Shown here one piece after another: positions 1 to 6,429 of a DNA stretch of 43,463 nt; positions within the stretch are counted from its first letter, which is position 1; each line of letters starts with the position of its first letter. The DNA lies in IMG/VR virus record IMGVR_UViG_3300037014_000036, positions 1 to 43,463 of that record, one strand, 5' to 3'. The DNA is from a virus. Position numbers and translations under genes: made by a program. Below the pieces are notes generated by a model, which was given only the letters and a program-made list of their open reading frames with translations, was not told the DNA's origin and did not search any database.

Positions 1-180
1 GGTGGCGGCATAGGTGGCATGGACGGCGGCATGGACGGCATCAGCGGCATAGGTGGCGGCATAGGCGGCATGGGTGGCGGCATGGACGGCATCAGCGGCA
101 TGGACGGCATCAGCGGCATGGGTGGCGGCATAGGTGGCGGCATGGGCGGCATAGGTGGCGGCATCGGCGGCGGCATGGAG
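1..180 (-). repeat. Degenerate short tandem repeat inside the Imm5-like gene
   Basis: Units of 6, 9 and 12 bases built from GGCATA/GGCATG, GGTGGC and GACGGC are repeated with few changes. Read leftward they encode a periodic Ala-rich helix (His-Ala-Ala, Asp-Ala-Val, Tyr-Ala-Ala). Such low-complexity DNA can change length by slippage. The plus-strand reading (Gly-Met-Gly-Ile repeats) is a shadow. Confidence 0.8.
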
Positions 181-474
181 CATTTCCTCGATTGTCGCCT
201 TTCCACGCGCCCATCGCTCTGCGGTTTCGATTGCCAACAGCGGACGACGTTCGCCTTTGGTCACGTATTTCAGACTCAACCTCGCGCAGGCGCAGGCAAC
301 CAAAACGAGTTTGCAAGGCGTCGTCGAGTTGAAATTGGAGGTGCGGCCGATGATCCACAACATCCAATCACCGCGTTCGCAGTTGTCCCAGGCCACGTGC
401 CGTGACGGTTGTGTGCGAGCCCAGTCGATAGCATCTGTACAGGCACCTAGTTTTTCTAGCAGCATGACGTTCAC
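1..474 (-). CDS. Imm5-like Ala-repeat protein (partial, runs off left edge)
   Basis: This leftward gene stays open to base 1. The N-terminal part reads like the Imm5-like immunity domain common in phages and planctomycetes: an early Ala-Cys-x-x-Ala-Ile-x-Trp-Ala helix, then CERGDWMLW, then a Cys/Ala helix and AIETAERWARG. From about residue 107 it becomes a helical repeat of Ala with His, Asp, Tyr or Thr every third residue, encoded by the repeat at 1-180. I chose the GTG at 474-472 because a GGAAAG ribosome-binding site lies six bases upstream; an in-frame ATG at 465 is the alternative. It follows the helicase by 21 bases and is probably last in the early operon. The biochemical role is unknown; the family name comes from toxin-immunity contexts, but no toxin is visible here. 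The C terminus is outside the window. Confidence 0.75.
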   Translation of the reverse strand, partial: MNVMLLEKLGACTDAIDWARTQPSRHVAWDNCERGDWMLWIIGRTSNFNSTTPCKLVLVACACARLSLKYVTKGERRPLLAIETAERWARGKATIEEMLHAAADAATYAAHAATYAATHAADAVHAADAVHAATHAAYAATYAADAVHAAVHATYAAT

Positions 475-495
475 GGGTTACTTTCCTTTCGGGGG

Positions 496-2028
496 TTAAA
501 TCAAACTCTCTTTCGGAACGTCGGTCACTTTGCGCCACCAGTCGCCCGCGTCTTTCGGCATCAGCGATAGATCGCGCGGCGGCCATCCGTGGTTCTCGAC
601 ACAGTACAACGCTTCAGCTTGCCGGAAGGTGCGCCCAGCCCGCTTCATTCGATAGTACATTTTTTCCCACAACTGCTGCTCGTTCGGTTGGTGGCGGACG
701 CGGCGGGGTCGGTAAACGTCGCCGTCCACCGGCCGCAACGTGCCGTCGATCTGGACGACCATGCGCGATTTCTTGTGGGCGACGAATCCGCACGCTGGGC
801 ACGTCCGCCCGCCCGCGCGCACCTTGCCGCACTCGGGGCAGACGATAGGCTCGGCCTGTTTCTTCTCCCGTAACTTTTCCGCGCGTTCGCCCACAACCCG
901 ATGGTTGGTCAAGCCGAGCGTCCATTCCCGATCTTCATTCAGCGAACCGTGACGATGCCAGTTGCCACCATGATCCAAGACGATGGCCTTTTCTTTGCCC
1001 GTGTCTTTACAGGCCCGCAATAGCCGGCCTCCACTTTGGATGTACGAAGTCAGCCCACCAAACACGCAGGCCAGGATGCCACATTCAACGAAAGGCAAGT
1101 CGATGCCCTCTCTCAATACATAACGATTGCACACAACCTTGATGTCGCCTGCCTGCAATAGTTCGACGATGAGTTGGCGGCTTTCTTGATCGGTCCCGTG
1201 AAACTCGCCGTCTATCCACGTATCGGTCCCGTCGATATGGGCGGCCCGGATACCGGCTGCGGTGAATTGCTCGGCAAACCAGATGCTCTCTTTCACTCCG
1301 GGGGCAAACAGCAATGTCGGCTTTTGTTCCGGGTTATGTTGCTTCCACGCCTTGACGACGCGGCCGAAAATGCCCGGCCGCATGATGGCCTTGACGTTAT
1401 CCGCTTCGCTCAGGTCTTCGCCTACTTGATACTTGCGGATGTGTTTCAGGTCCGGTTCGTCGGGTGCGTAGGTTTCGGCGGGAACCAATGCGCCGATACT
1501 CCGGCACTCAGAAATGGACCCAGCCACCAGCAACTCGTCATAGAGTCCGTCCAGATCCAGCGGCGTGGCCGTATAGCCGATGATCGTGGCACCAGCGTCA
1601 ACGTGGTCCTGCATGATGCGTTGCATGGCTCCACCTGTCTGACAGTGGGCCTCGTCGATCAGCACAATGGATGCCTGATGAAGTTCCCGACTCTCGGCTT
1701 TGTAGACTTGTGACAGTTCGCTAGGAGTCATACAGAGTTGAATATCGCGGAGCAATGCAGGTGCGTAACCCGATGCCCGCTTGCCGTAATCAATCCCCTC
1801 CCGATCCAGCACGCCGCCGGTTTGCGAGAAAAGCATCTTTCTTTGGGTGTAGAGTGCTGCTTCCCTTGCTTCCTCTTTTGCGTAACGGAGAACATCGACC
1901 ATCGAAAGACTCTTGCCGCTGCCCGTGGGCGACGTGACACACAGCCGCTTGACGCCGCGCTGGATTGCGTCCAGCACGCCGTCAAACGCCCGTCTCTGAT
2001 TCGGCCAACGGCCTTCCGGTAGATTCAT
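496..2028 (-). CDS. DEAH-box superfamily 2 DNA helicase
   Basis: This is a 510-aa SF2 helicase of the type III restriction/Rad25-like kind that phages use in replication or recombination. Visible motifs are Walker A TSPTGSGKS (about residues 32-40), motif II DEAH (about 125-128), GYTATP (about 151-156) and motif VI QSGGRLLR in the second RecA domain. A C-terminal CPECG...CPACG pair is a likely zinc ribbon. The ATG at 2028 overlaps the TGA of the ParB-like gene in an ATGA junction, which favours translational coupling. An ATG seven codons upstream (2049) is possible but its Shine-Dalgarno-like bases touch the start codon. Neighbours (ParB-like, ERF) place it in a DNA-metabolism module. The substrate cannot be read from the sequence. 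Confidence 0.92.
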   Translation of the reverse strand: MNLPEGRWPNQRRAFDGVLDAIQRGVKRLCVTSPTGSGKSLSMVDVLRYAKEEAREAALYTQRKMLFSQTGGVLDREGIDYGKRASGYAPALLRDIQLCMTPSELSQVYKAESRELHQASIVLIDEAHCQTGGAMQRIMQDHVDAGATIIGYTATPLDLDGLYDELLVAGSISECRSIGALVPAETYAPDEPDLKHIRKYQVGEDLSEADNVKAIMRPGIFGRVVKAWKQHNPEQKPTLLFAPGVKESIWFAEQFTAAGIRAAHIDGTDTWIDGEFHGTDQESRQLIVELLQAGDIKVVCNRYVLREGIDLPFVECGILACVFGGLTSYIQSGGRLLRACKDTGKEKAIVLDHGGNWHRHGSLNEDREWTLGLTNHRVVGERAEKLREKKQAEPIVCPECGKVRAGGRTCPACGFVAHKKSRMVVQIDGTLRPVDGDVYRPRRVRHQPNEQQLWEKMYYRMKRAGRTFRQAEALYCVENHGWPPRDLSLMPKDAGDWWRKVTDVPKESLI

Positions 2029-2837
2029 GTTCGCGCCGCCTGCTTCCATTCCTTGAGTGTGGCCATCGGCGTCTTGATCTCGCCGATGAGTTTGCGGTGA
2101 AGGTTGCCGTGCGGAAAGTGTCGGTTGAGTTCGTCCGTCCGGTTGAGTGCCTTGCCGAGCAGTCCCTCGATCTCACCCCATAGCCGCGGGTCTTTCTTCT
2201 GCGCGCCAGACTTCGGCGCGGCGGGCAGCTTGCCCGTCTTGAGGGCCGTCGCCATTTTGGCCTTAGGTAACTTTGCGGCCTTGACAACGGCTGCCTTGCC
2301 GAGTGGCGATTCGCCCGAGAGGATTTCGGCCTTGGCTTCCGGTCCTGCCACTTCCGCGATGGTGTCCACGGCCTCGGCAAAATCCTGATCGCGCTTTATC
2401 GTAGGTGCGGAAACGCCGTATTCTTCGGCTAATTTGGCAGCAGTTGGGATCGGGGTATCAGAATGATCCCCCGATTTTTGGTCCCCATGTCCGCCGTCCG
2501 TTCGCTTCTCAGCCTGATACCGCTTGCCCCTCAGATAGCTCTTTTGCTCGTCGGTCAGATTCCGCCGCCCCAGTTGGTTGGCGATGATCCACTCGATACA
2601 CTCTTCGCGTGTCTCGAATCTCAGGGCCGTGGTCTTGAATGTCTTGCCGAGCCGGTCGCAGATTTCGTAGCGGTGGTGCCCATCCAGGATCGTGTCCTTA
2701 TGATTCGCCCACACCACGATCTCATCTCGGCAACCATCGGCGGCAATGCTGGCCTCCAACTGTGTCGCCTCTTCCGTCGTCAAGTCGGGGCAGAGTCCGG
2801 CAAACTCTTTGTCGATGGTCAATTTTCTGGTTGCCAT
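2025..2837 (-). CDS. ParB/sulfiredoxin-fold nuclease-like protein
   Basis: The 270-aa protein has an N-terminal ParB/Srx domain with the motif DGHHRYE at about residues 52-58, preceded by LEASIAADG and followed by an ANQLGRRNL segment typical of phage ParB-like proteins. A helix-turn-helix-like stretch (AAKLAEEYGVSAPTIKRD) lies near residues 133-150. The C terminus is Lys/Ala-rich. Family members bind or cut DNA and use nucleotides; here the role may be replication or regulation rather than partition, since no ParA is seen. A GGAAAGGA ribosome-binding site precedes the ATG. The gene ends in an ATGA overlap with the helicase. Confidence 0.88.
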   Translation of the reverse strand: MATRKLTIDKEFAGLCPDLTTEEATQLEASIAADGCRDEIVVWANHKDTILDGHHRYEICDRLGKTFKTTALRFETREECIEWIIANQLGRRNLTDEQKSYLRGKRYQAEKRTDGGHGDQKSGDHSDTPIPTAAKLAEEYGVSAPTIKRDQDFAEAVDTIAEVAGPEAKAEILSGESPLGKAAVVKAAKLPKAKMATALKTGKLPAAPKSGAQKKDPRLWGEIEGLLGKALNRTDELNRHFPHGNLHRKLIGEIKTPMATLKEWKQAART

Positions 2838-2859
2838 TGGGCATCCTTTCCTGGTAAGG

Positions 2860-3075
2860 TTATGCGGGGGGGCGTTTATCCTTCAATTCACTCAACGCTT
2901 CGCTGGCAATACATGCTTTGCACCATGAGTCGGCCCCGTCGATGGCTCCCTTGATGCGTCCATTGATCTGGCAGTTGCCGGAAGTAAAATGTTCGCATTG
3001 TGGTCCAGCGATTAGGCGTAGGGCAATGGCGAACCTAGCGTTCAGTTCCTTGTGAAACTGCAATTCTCTATTCAC
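2860..3075 (-). CDS. Small Cys-containing protein, unknown function
   Basis: This 71-aa product starts at a GTG with a strong GGAGGAG site four to five bases upstream. It has four cysteines (C-x8-C near the middle, then WCKAC), which could bind a metal, followed by a short helix and a basic tail. It sits between ERF and the ParB-like gene in the same operon, so a supporting role in DNA metabolism is plausible but not shown. I recognise no named family. Confidence 0.7.
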   Translation of the reverse strand: MNRELQFHKELNARFAIALRLIAGPQCEHFTSGNCQINGRIKGAIDGADSWCKACIASEALSELKDKRPPA

Positions 3076-3086
3076 AATCTCCTCCG

Positions 3087-3878
3087 TTACGCCGGGGCGG
3101 CGGTTTCGTCGAACTTGTCCAACTCGGCCCGCCGCGCGGCTATCAAGCCGGTGGCGACTTTCTGCCGGGCGGCATCAAAATATGCCCCGGCCAACTTTTC
3201 CATCTTGTCGAGTGTTTCGGCGGACGTTTCGGTTTCCAACTGTGTGGCCATCTTGTCGAACATCTTCTGGACCAACTGCCCGGTCAGTTCCACCGCCACG
3301 GGTCCCGAGAATGACGACGCCTTGATCCGGTCGGCCAACTCACAAAGGGCCGGCCACTTGTCGGCGGCGGTGATGTCACGTAGGGCGGCGGCCTTCTTGG
3401 TAGCCTCGGCGTCGGGTTTCTGTCCGTTGGACCTGGTGGGTGGCTTGCGGGCGGGAGCGGCCTTCGCATTATTTTCGTTTCGCGCCATTGCCGCCTCACC
3501 ATCGTCATCCGAATCTGAGGGTGCAATCCCGCAAATTGCGGCCAAACTGTACCGTCGCAAATAGGTGCAACACGATCCGGCTGCCTGGACATCTTCTTTT
3601 CCCGGCCGTGCCGCCATACGCCCCCGCACCCATTGCCCCGATGCGTGGGCTAAAAGCGTATCCACGGCGATTAGCCCGTCGTCGGTATGCTCTAGCGTCT
3701 GCGTGACGGCGAGAGCATTGTGTGTGAGCGGAGCGCGAATTGCCTCCCAGATAGAAGCCAAGTCAGAATAGGTGGACTTGAAAAAAGGGTTTTCACTATC
3801 CTTTTTTGCAAAGGTCATCTCGCCCTGTGCCTTCGATAGGGCAGCAATTAGATCGCCGATCTGTTCTGAATGGTTCAT
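3087..3878 (-). CDS. erf: ERF-family single-strand annealing protein
   Basis: This 263-aa protein matches the ERF superfamily of phage recombinases, which anneal complementary single strands during recombination and genome circularisation. The N-terminal domain shows the family pattern: FAKKDSENPFFKSTYSDLAS, then WEAIRAPL, VTQTLEH, and the GSCCTYLRRYSLAAICGI core where most members have a GSxxTYxRRY-type block. An acidic SDDDGE stretch and a Lys/Pro linker lead to a helical C-terminal region. The start at 3878 overlaps the stop of the upstream coiled-coil gene by 4 bases (ATGA). Confidence 0.92.
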   Translation of the reverse strand: MNHSEQIGDLIAALSKAQGEMTFAKKDSENPFFKSTYSDLASIWEAIRAPLTHNALAVTQTLEHTDDGLIAVDTLLAHASGQWVRGRMAARPGKEDVQAAGSCCTYLRRYSLAAICGIAPSDSDDDGEAAMARNENNAKAAPARKPPTRSNGQKPDAEATKKAAALRDITAADKWPALCELADRIKASSFSGPVAVELTGQLVQKMFDKMATQLETETSAETLDKMEKLAGAYFDAARQKVATGLIAARRAELDKFDETAAPA

Positions 3879-4747
3879 AGCGAATCCTTTACGAGTTGCG
3901 TTATGTCCTTGATGGTTTGCGTCAGGATCGCCATAACTCGCGTAGCAGCCTGGGTGGCGGCGGGCGAAACAGTAGGAATTGGGATAGCTGCCACGGCACT
4001 GGCCACCGCCAGCAGCTTCTCCCGGTCGGGTCGGAGTGCTTCGGCCTTAATGCGCGCCGCCTCTTCCGCTTCGGCCTTGGCTTTCACAGCGGCTTCCTTT
4101 GCGGCGGTCTCGCGGGCGATACGTTGCTCCGTTTCGATCCGTGCCTTCTCGGCGGATTCCGCGCGGGCCTTCTCAACTTCGATGACGTGCAAGCGGTCGG
4201 ATTCGATCTTGGCGAGCCGGTTCGCTTCTGCCTCTTGGGCGCGGCGGGTCTCGTCGATCTTCTTTTGCTCGGCGGCCATCGCTTCCCGTTGCCGTTGCAA
4301 CTCGGCGCGTTCGGCGGAGAGCCGGGCGTTTTCCGCCTCCTGCTCGGCCTTGATCTCGGCGGCTGCCGCGTCCGCGATAGCCTTTAGTTCGGCTTCCGCT
4401 TTCAGTCGCGCGGCGTTCTTGATGCGGTCCAGTTCCGCCGTGTAGGCATCCTCTTGTTGCGTCAGGTGCGTTTCAATCGGCTCAAGCAGGCCGGTGATTC
4501 GCTTGGCCTCAGAATCCACCCGCCGTCCGTACTCAAGGGCCTCGGCCTTCATGTCCTTGCGCAACTTCTCGACGGTTACACGGTCGGCCTTCACAACCAT
4601 GCGGGCAGCGTGAACGGCCTTGTAGCCTTCTGTATCGTTCACGTCACGGATCGTCAGCGGCATGTACTGCTCGCGCATCGCCGCGATCTTCTGTTCGGTG
4701 GGGGTGAATCGCTGGAGTTCAGTAGATAGGGTATCGGTTGACATCAT
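3875..4747 (-). CDS. Coiled-coil protein next to ERF
   Basis: The 290-aa protein has an N-terminal 70-residue globular part (PLTIRDVNDTEGYKAVHAAR...), then a long Glu/Ala/Arg/Lys-rich coiled coil from about residue 80 to 240, then a short hydrophobic C-terminal helix. Proteins of this layout are often encoded beside phage annealing proteins (DUF1351-like), so it may act with ERF; that is inference from context. The first two codons are both ATG after a GGAACCG site, so the exact start is ambiguous by one codon. Both ends are ATGA overlaps with neighbours. Confidence 0.85.
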   Translation of the reverse strand: MMSTDTLSTELQRFTPTEQKIAAMREQYMPLTIRDVNDTEGYKAVHAARMVVKADRVTVEKLRKDMKAEALEYGRRVDSEAKRITGLLEPIETHLTQQEDAYTAELDRIKNAARLKAEAELKAIADAAAAEIKAEQEAENARLSAERAELQRQREAMAAEQKKIDETRRAQEAEANRLAKIESDRLHVIEVEKARAESAEKARIETEQRIARETAAKEAAVKAKAEAEEAARIKAEALRPDREKLLAVASAVAAIPIPTVSPAATQAATRVMAILTQTIKDITQLVKDSL

Positions 4748-4968
4748 CGGTTCCTTTCAGGATAGCCCTGCACCATACGTAGGTTGTCGTCGTAATCCGT
4801 AAACGTCTTGAAGCCCCGGTCCCTGTCGCGTAGGAACTGCTCGTCGATCTCCTCTATCGGGGCCGGTTCCATTTCCGCCGTGAACCGCACCGTGGTTGGC
4901 GTGTTGTGTCCGTGCCACAGCCAGTAGTCGTGAGCCGACATGGTTTTGCGCCAGGCTGCTAGGATCAT
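4744..4968 (-). CDS. Small protein, unknown function
   Basis: I place the start at the ATG at 4968 because it overlaps the stop of the upstream gene (ATGA), giving 74 aa. A longer reading to 5139 exists but would run across most of a well-supported gene in another frame. The product begins MILAAWRKTM and carries an acidic middle (EPAPIEEIDEQF). It is not recognised. Its stop overlaps the next start by 4 bases, so it is embedded in a coupled chain. Confidence 0.7.
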   Translation of the reverse strand: MILAAWRKTMSAHDYWLWHGHNTPTTVRFTAEMEPAPIEEIDEQFLRDRDRGFKTFTDYDDNLRMVQGYPERNR

Positions 4969-5249
4969 TCGATTACCTCGCGCATGTGCACTGTTCGCTG
5001 ACGTGTGTTGGCTGCGTGTCGGGCCTCCGGTTCCGTTAGCCATGACGAACCCAAGGAGCCATCTGTAAGCCAGATATTTAGCCAGCATTCCGGCGGCTCG
5101 GGGGGCTTCACGCGGAAATTGCAACTGGTGAAGTCCCAATCTGGCTTCGAATCATTGCACCAGTGGCTGGGATTACACTTGTCCGCAAATTGAATCGGCT
5201 TCCCGTCTTTTGCTGCCTGCAACACGGCGATCATTTCGTCGATAGTCAT
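4965..5249 (-). CDS. Small phage protein of the MTIDEMIAVLQAAKDGKPIQ type
   Basis: The 94-aa product opens with an N-terminal helix followed by GKPIQFADK, then W-x-F-x-x-C-x-FRVKP. This arrangement recurs in many phage early regions (a short helix followed by a small beta domain ending in YRVKP or FRVKP). The function is unknown. The rest (WLNIWLTDG, then EPEARHAAN and REVIE) looks like a second small fold. ATGA overlaps on both sides tie it to the 51-aa membrane gene and the 74-aa gene. Confidence 0.85.
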   Translation of the reverse strand: MTIDEMIAVLQAAKDGKPIQFADKCNPSHWCNDSKPDWDFTSCNFRVKPPEPPECWLNIWLTDGSLGSSWLTEPEARHAANTRQRTVHMREVIE

Positions 5250-5401
5250 GGCGTCGGCTTCTTCTTATTCTTCTTAACAAAGTGATTCATCACCAGGAAG
5301 AAACATAATCCCAAAAATTTCCACGGGCCGTCCGCAAAACAAAAACACGCTGCGGCGCACGCCGCCAGTGTTACATTTTCGATCAGATATACCCAGAGCA
5401 T
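5246..5401 (-). CDS. 51-aa membrane protein with lysine-rich tail
   Basis: Reading leftward from the ATG at 5401 gives 51 codons ending in a TGA that overlaps the next start (ATGA). Two hydrophobic segments (about residues 2-22 and 28-42) are followed by a tail with KKNKKK. The shape fits a two-span inner-membrane peptide with a cytoplasmic basic end. Size and shape are holin-like, but it lies in the early operon, so I do not call it a holin. It overlaps the end of the 118-aa gene by 19 bases. Confidence 0.6.
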   Translation of the reverse strand: MLWVYLIENVTLAACAAACFCFADGPWKFLGLCFFLVMNHFVKKNKKKPTP

Positions 5402-5739
5402 GGTGCGGCCTCCCTCGCGGCAAGGTACGCGCGAATCTCAGCCGCACAGCCCTCCAATGCCGTTACTATCAGTCGCGGTGCCTGCTCCTCGGGGTCTGCG
5501 TCTGTATCGCAGTAAACCAAGACGGCCATGGTCGCTTGCCGATGGTCTGAGCGCGCGTGCAGCGTTATTTTCGTCATCCCTAGGCGCAGGACGCGGTCAT
5601 GTTCCCAGCAAAGGATTGGCGGCAAATCATATTCCCACTTCGGCAGTTTCGCAATCATGCCGTTGTCGCGCAGGTCTTGCTCGACAGCATGGGCAACCGG
5701 ATCGTCGTGGATCGGGCGCTCAACGTCGTGTGTCAACAT
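5383..5739 (-). CDS. Unknown early protein (118 aa)
   Basis: This ORF starts at an ATG eight bases after a GGAA site. The product is mixed alpha/beta with an acidic stretch (CDTDADPEEQAP) before a C-terminal helix. No family is recognised. It lies directly downstream of the CsrA-like gene in the early operon and overlaps the 51-aa membrane gene. Confidence 0.65.
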   Translation of the reverse strand: MLTHDVERPIHDDPVAHAVEQDLRDNGMIAKLPKWEYDLPPILCWEHDRVLRLGMTKITLHARSDHRQATMAVLVYCDTDADPEEQAPRLIVTALEGCAAEIRAYLAAREAAPCSGYI

Positions 5740-5754
5740 GGGGCAGTTCCTTTC

Positions 5755-5958
5755 CTACTTGTACTCCGGCGGCAACGTCGCTGCCGGGATGGTGTTGGTA
5801 GTTCGTAGCCGCTGGTTGCGAACGCACTCCCGTTCGATCTGCACTTCCGGCGGGGCCTCGAAGCCCAGGCGAATCCCGGCCCGATATCGCACCAGCATGA
5901 CTGCCACGTTCTCGCCAACGAAAATCCGCTCTCCGATCCTTGCTCCTAAAACTAACAT
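5755..5958 (-). CDS. csrA: CsrA-family RNA-binding regulator
   Basis: The 67-aa protein aligns by eye with CsrA along its length: MLVLGARIGERIFVGENV matches the MLILTRRVGETLMIGDEV type of N terminus, then a strand, then IRLGFEAPPEVQIERE, matching the RIGVNAPKEVAVHRE type. Leu4, Arg7, the Gly-Glu turn and the C-terminal Arg (R43 here, equivalent to R44 of E. coli CsrA) used for RNA contact are present; Arg6 is replaced by Ala. The loop before the APxEV block is one residue shorter. CsrA dimers bind GGA motifs near ribosome-binding sites and change translation and RNA stability. A GGAAAGGA site precedes the ATG. As a phage gene it could reprogram host or phage mRNAs. Confidence 0.85.
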   Translation of the reverse strand: MLVLGARIGERIFVGENVAVMLVRYRAGIRLGFEAPPEVQIERECVRNQRLRTTNTIPAATLPPEYK

Positions 5959-5982
5959 GATGGATTCCTTTCCTACGTTTTG

Positions 5983-6057
5983 TCACGATACGGGCAGACT
6001 CAGCACCGCCACTACAATCGCGGCGGCCAGTACCAACAGGTCAAGTGCGAGTTTCAT
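5983..6057 (-). CDS. 24-aa single-span membrane peptide
   Basis: A short ORF (MKLALDLLVLAAAIVVAVLS, then LPVS) follows a clear AGGAG ribosome-binding site with a 7-base spacer. It is almost entirely hydrophobic and would form one membrane helix. Its start lies inside the end of the 83-aa ORF. Function unknown. The ribosome-binding site makes translation likely despite the size. Confidence 0.5.
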   Translation of the reverse strand: MKLALDLLVLAAAIVVAVLSLPVS

Positions 6058-6292
6058 GGCACACTCCTAAAGTTAAAATGCCCCGAGGCCCGCGTGGGCA
6101 TGACGCGGCGGCCGTGCCGCACAACGGGGCGAAATGTTCGACTGGAGGGGGGGTATGGTAATGCAGAAAAGCCGCCGGCGGGATTGGCCCGCCGAGTTCA
6201 ACACGGTCCCCAACGGGGGGCAGAGTCACGAGCGCGGATCGTGACGCGACGGCATTTTTTCGGCTGGGGTCGTTCTGAATTGCGGAAGCCAT
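6041..6292 (-). CDS. Possible first gene of the early operon (83 aa)
   Basis: This is the first ATG with a good ribosome-binding site (AGGA, 5-base spacer) after the strong promoter at 6322-6350, giving an 83-aa product beginning MASAIQNDPS. The composition (Pro-, Ala- and His-rich, GPRGILTLG near the end) is not typical of a stable fold, so it could be a leader ORF instead. An in-frame ATG two codons upstream is an alternative start. Its end overlaps the start of the 24-aa peptide. Confidence 0.4.
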   Translation of the reverse strand: MASAIQNDPSRKNAVASRSALVTLPPVGDRVELGGPIPPAAFLHYHTPPPVEHFAPLCGTAAASCPRGPRGILTLGVCHETRT

Positions 6293-6321
6293 CGGCATCC
6301 TTTCCGTATTGAACTGGGAGC

Positions 6322-6350
6322 AAAATACCATACTCCGAAAAACCTGTCAA
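6322..6350 (-). promoter_or_regulatory. Sigma70-type promoter of the leftward early operon
   Basis: Read on the minus strand, a perfect TTGACA (6350-6345) is followed after exactly 17 bases by TATTTT (6327-6322). Transcription would start near 6315 and run left into the early genes from 6292 to the window edge. It is one of the two best promoters in the window by match to consensus. Confidence 0.8.
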
Positions 6351-6371
6351 GAAGATTCTTTTCGGATTCTT

Positions 6372-6394
6372 GTTACGATTTTGGGAAACGTAAC
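6372..6394. promoter_or_regulatory. Dyad upstream of the early promoter (possible operator)
   Basis: GTTACG and CGTAAC form an inverted repeat with an 11-base centre, ending about 22 bases upstream of the -35 hexamer of the early promoter. Position and size would suit a regulator site. No T tract follows on either strand, so it is not an intrinsic terminator. Confidence 0.35.
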
Positions 6395-6429
6395 ACTCAG
6401 CGCACCAGGGCCGAGGGCGAGACAATATA

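Noticed and set aside
19-405. Plus-strand Gly/Met repeat frame at the left edge
   Set aside because: It is the complement of the Ala-repeat part of the leftward Imm5-like gene, which has a family match and a ribosome-binding site.
4969-5139. Longer start for the 74-aa gene
   Set aside because: It would lie inside a well-supported phage gene in another frame; the ATGA overlap at 4968 is a better start.
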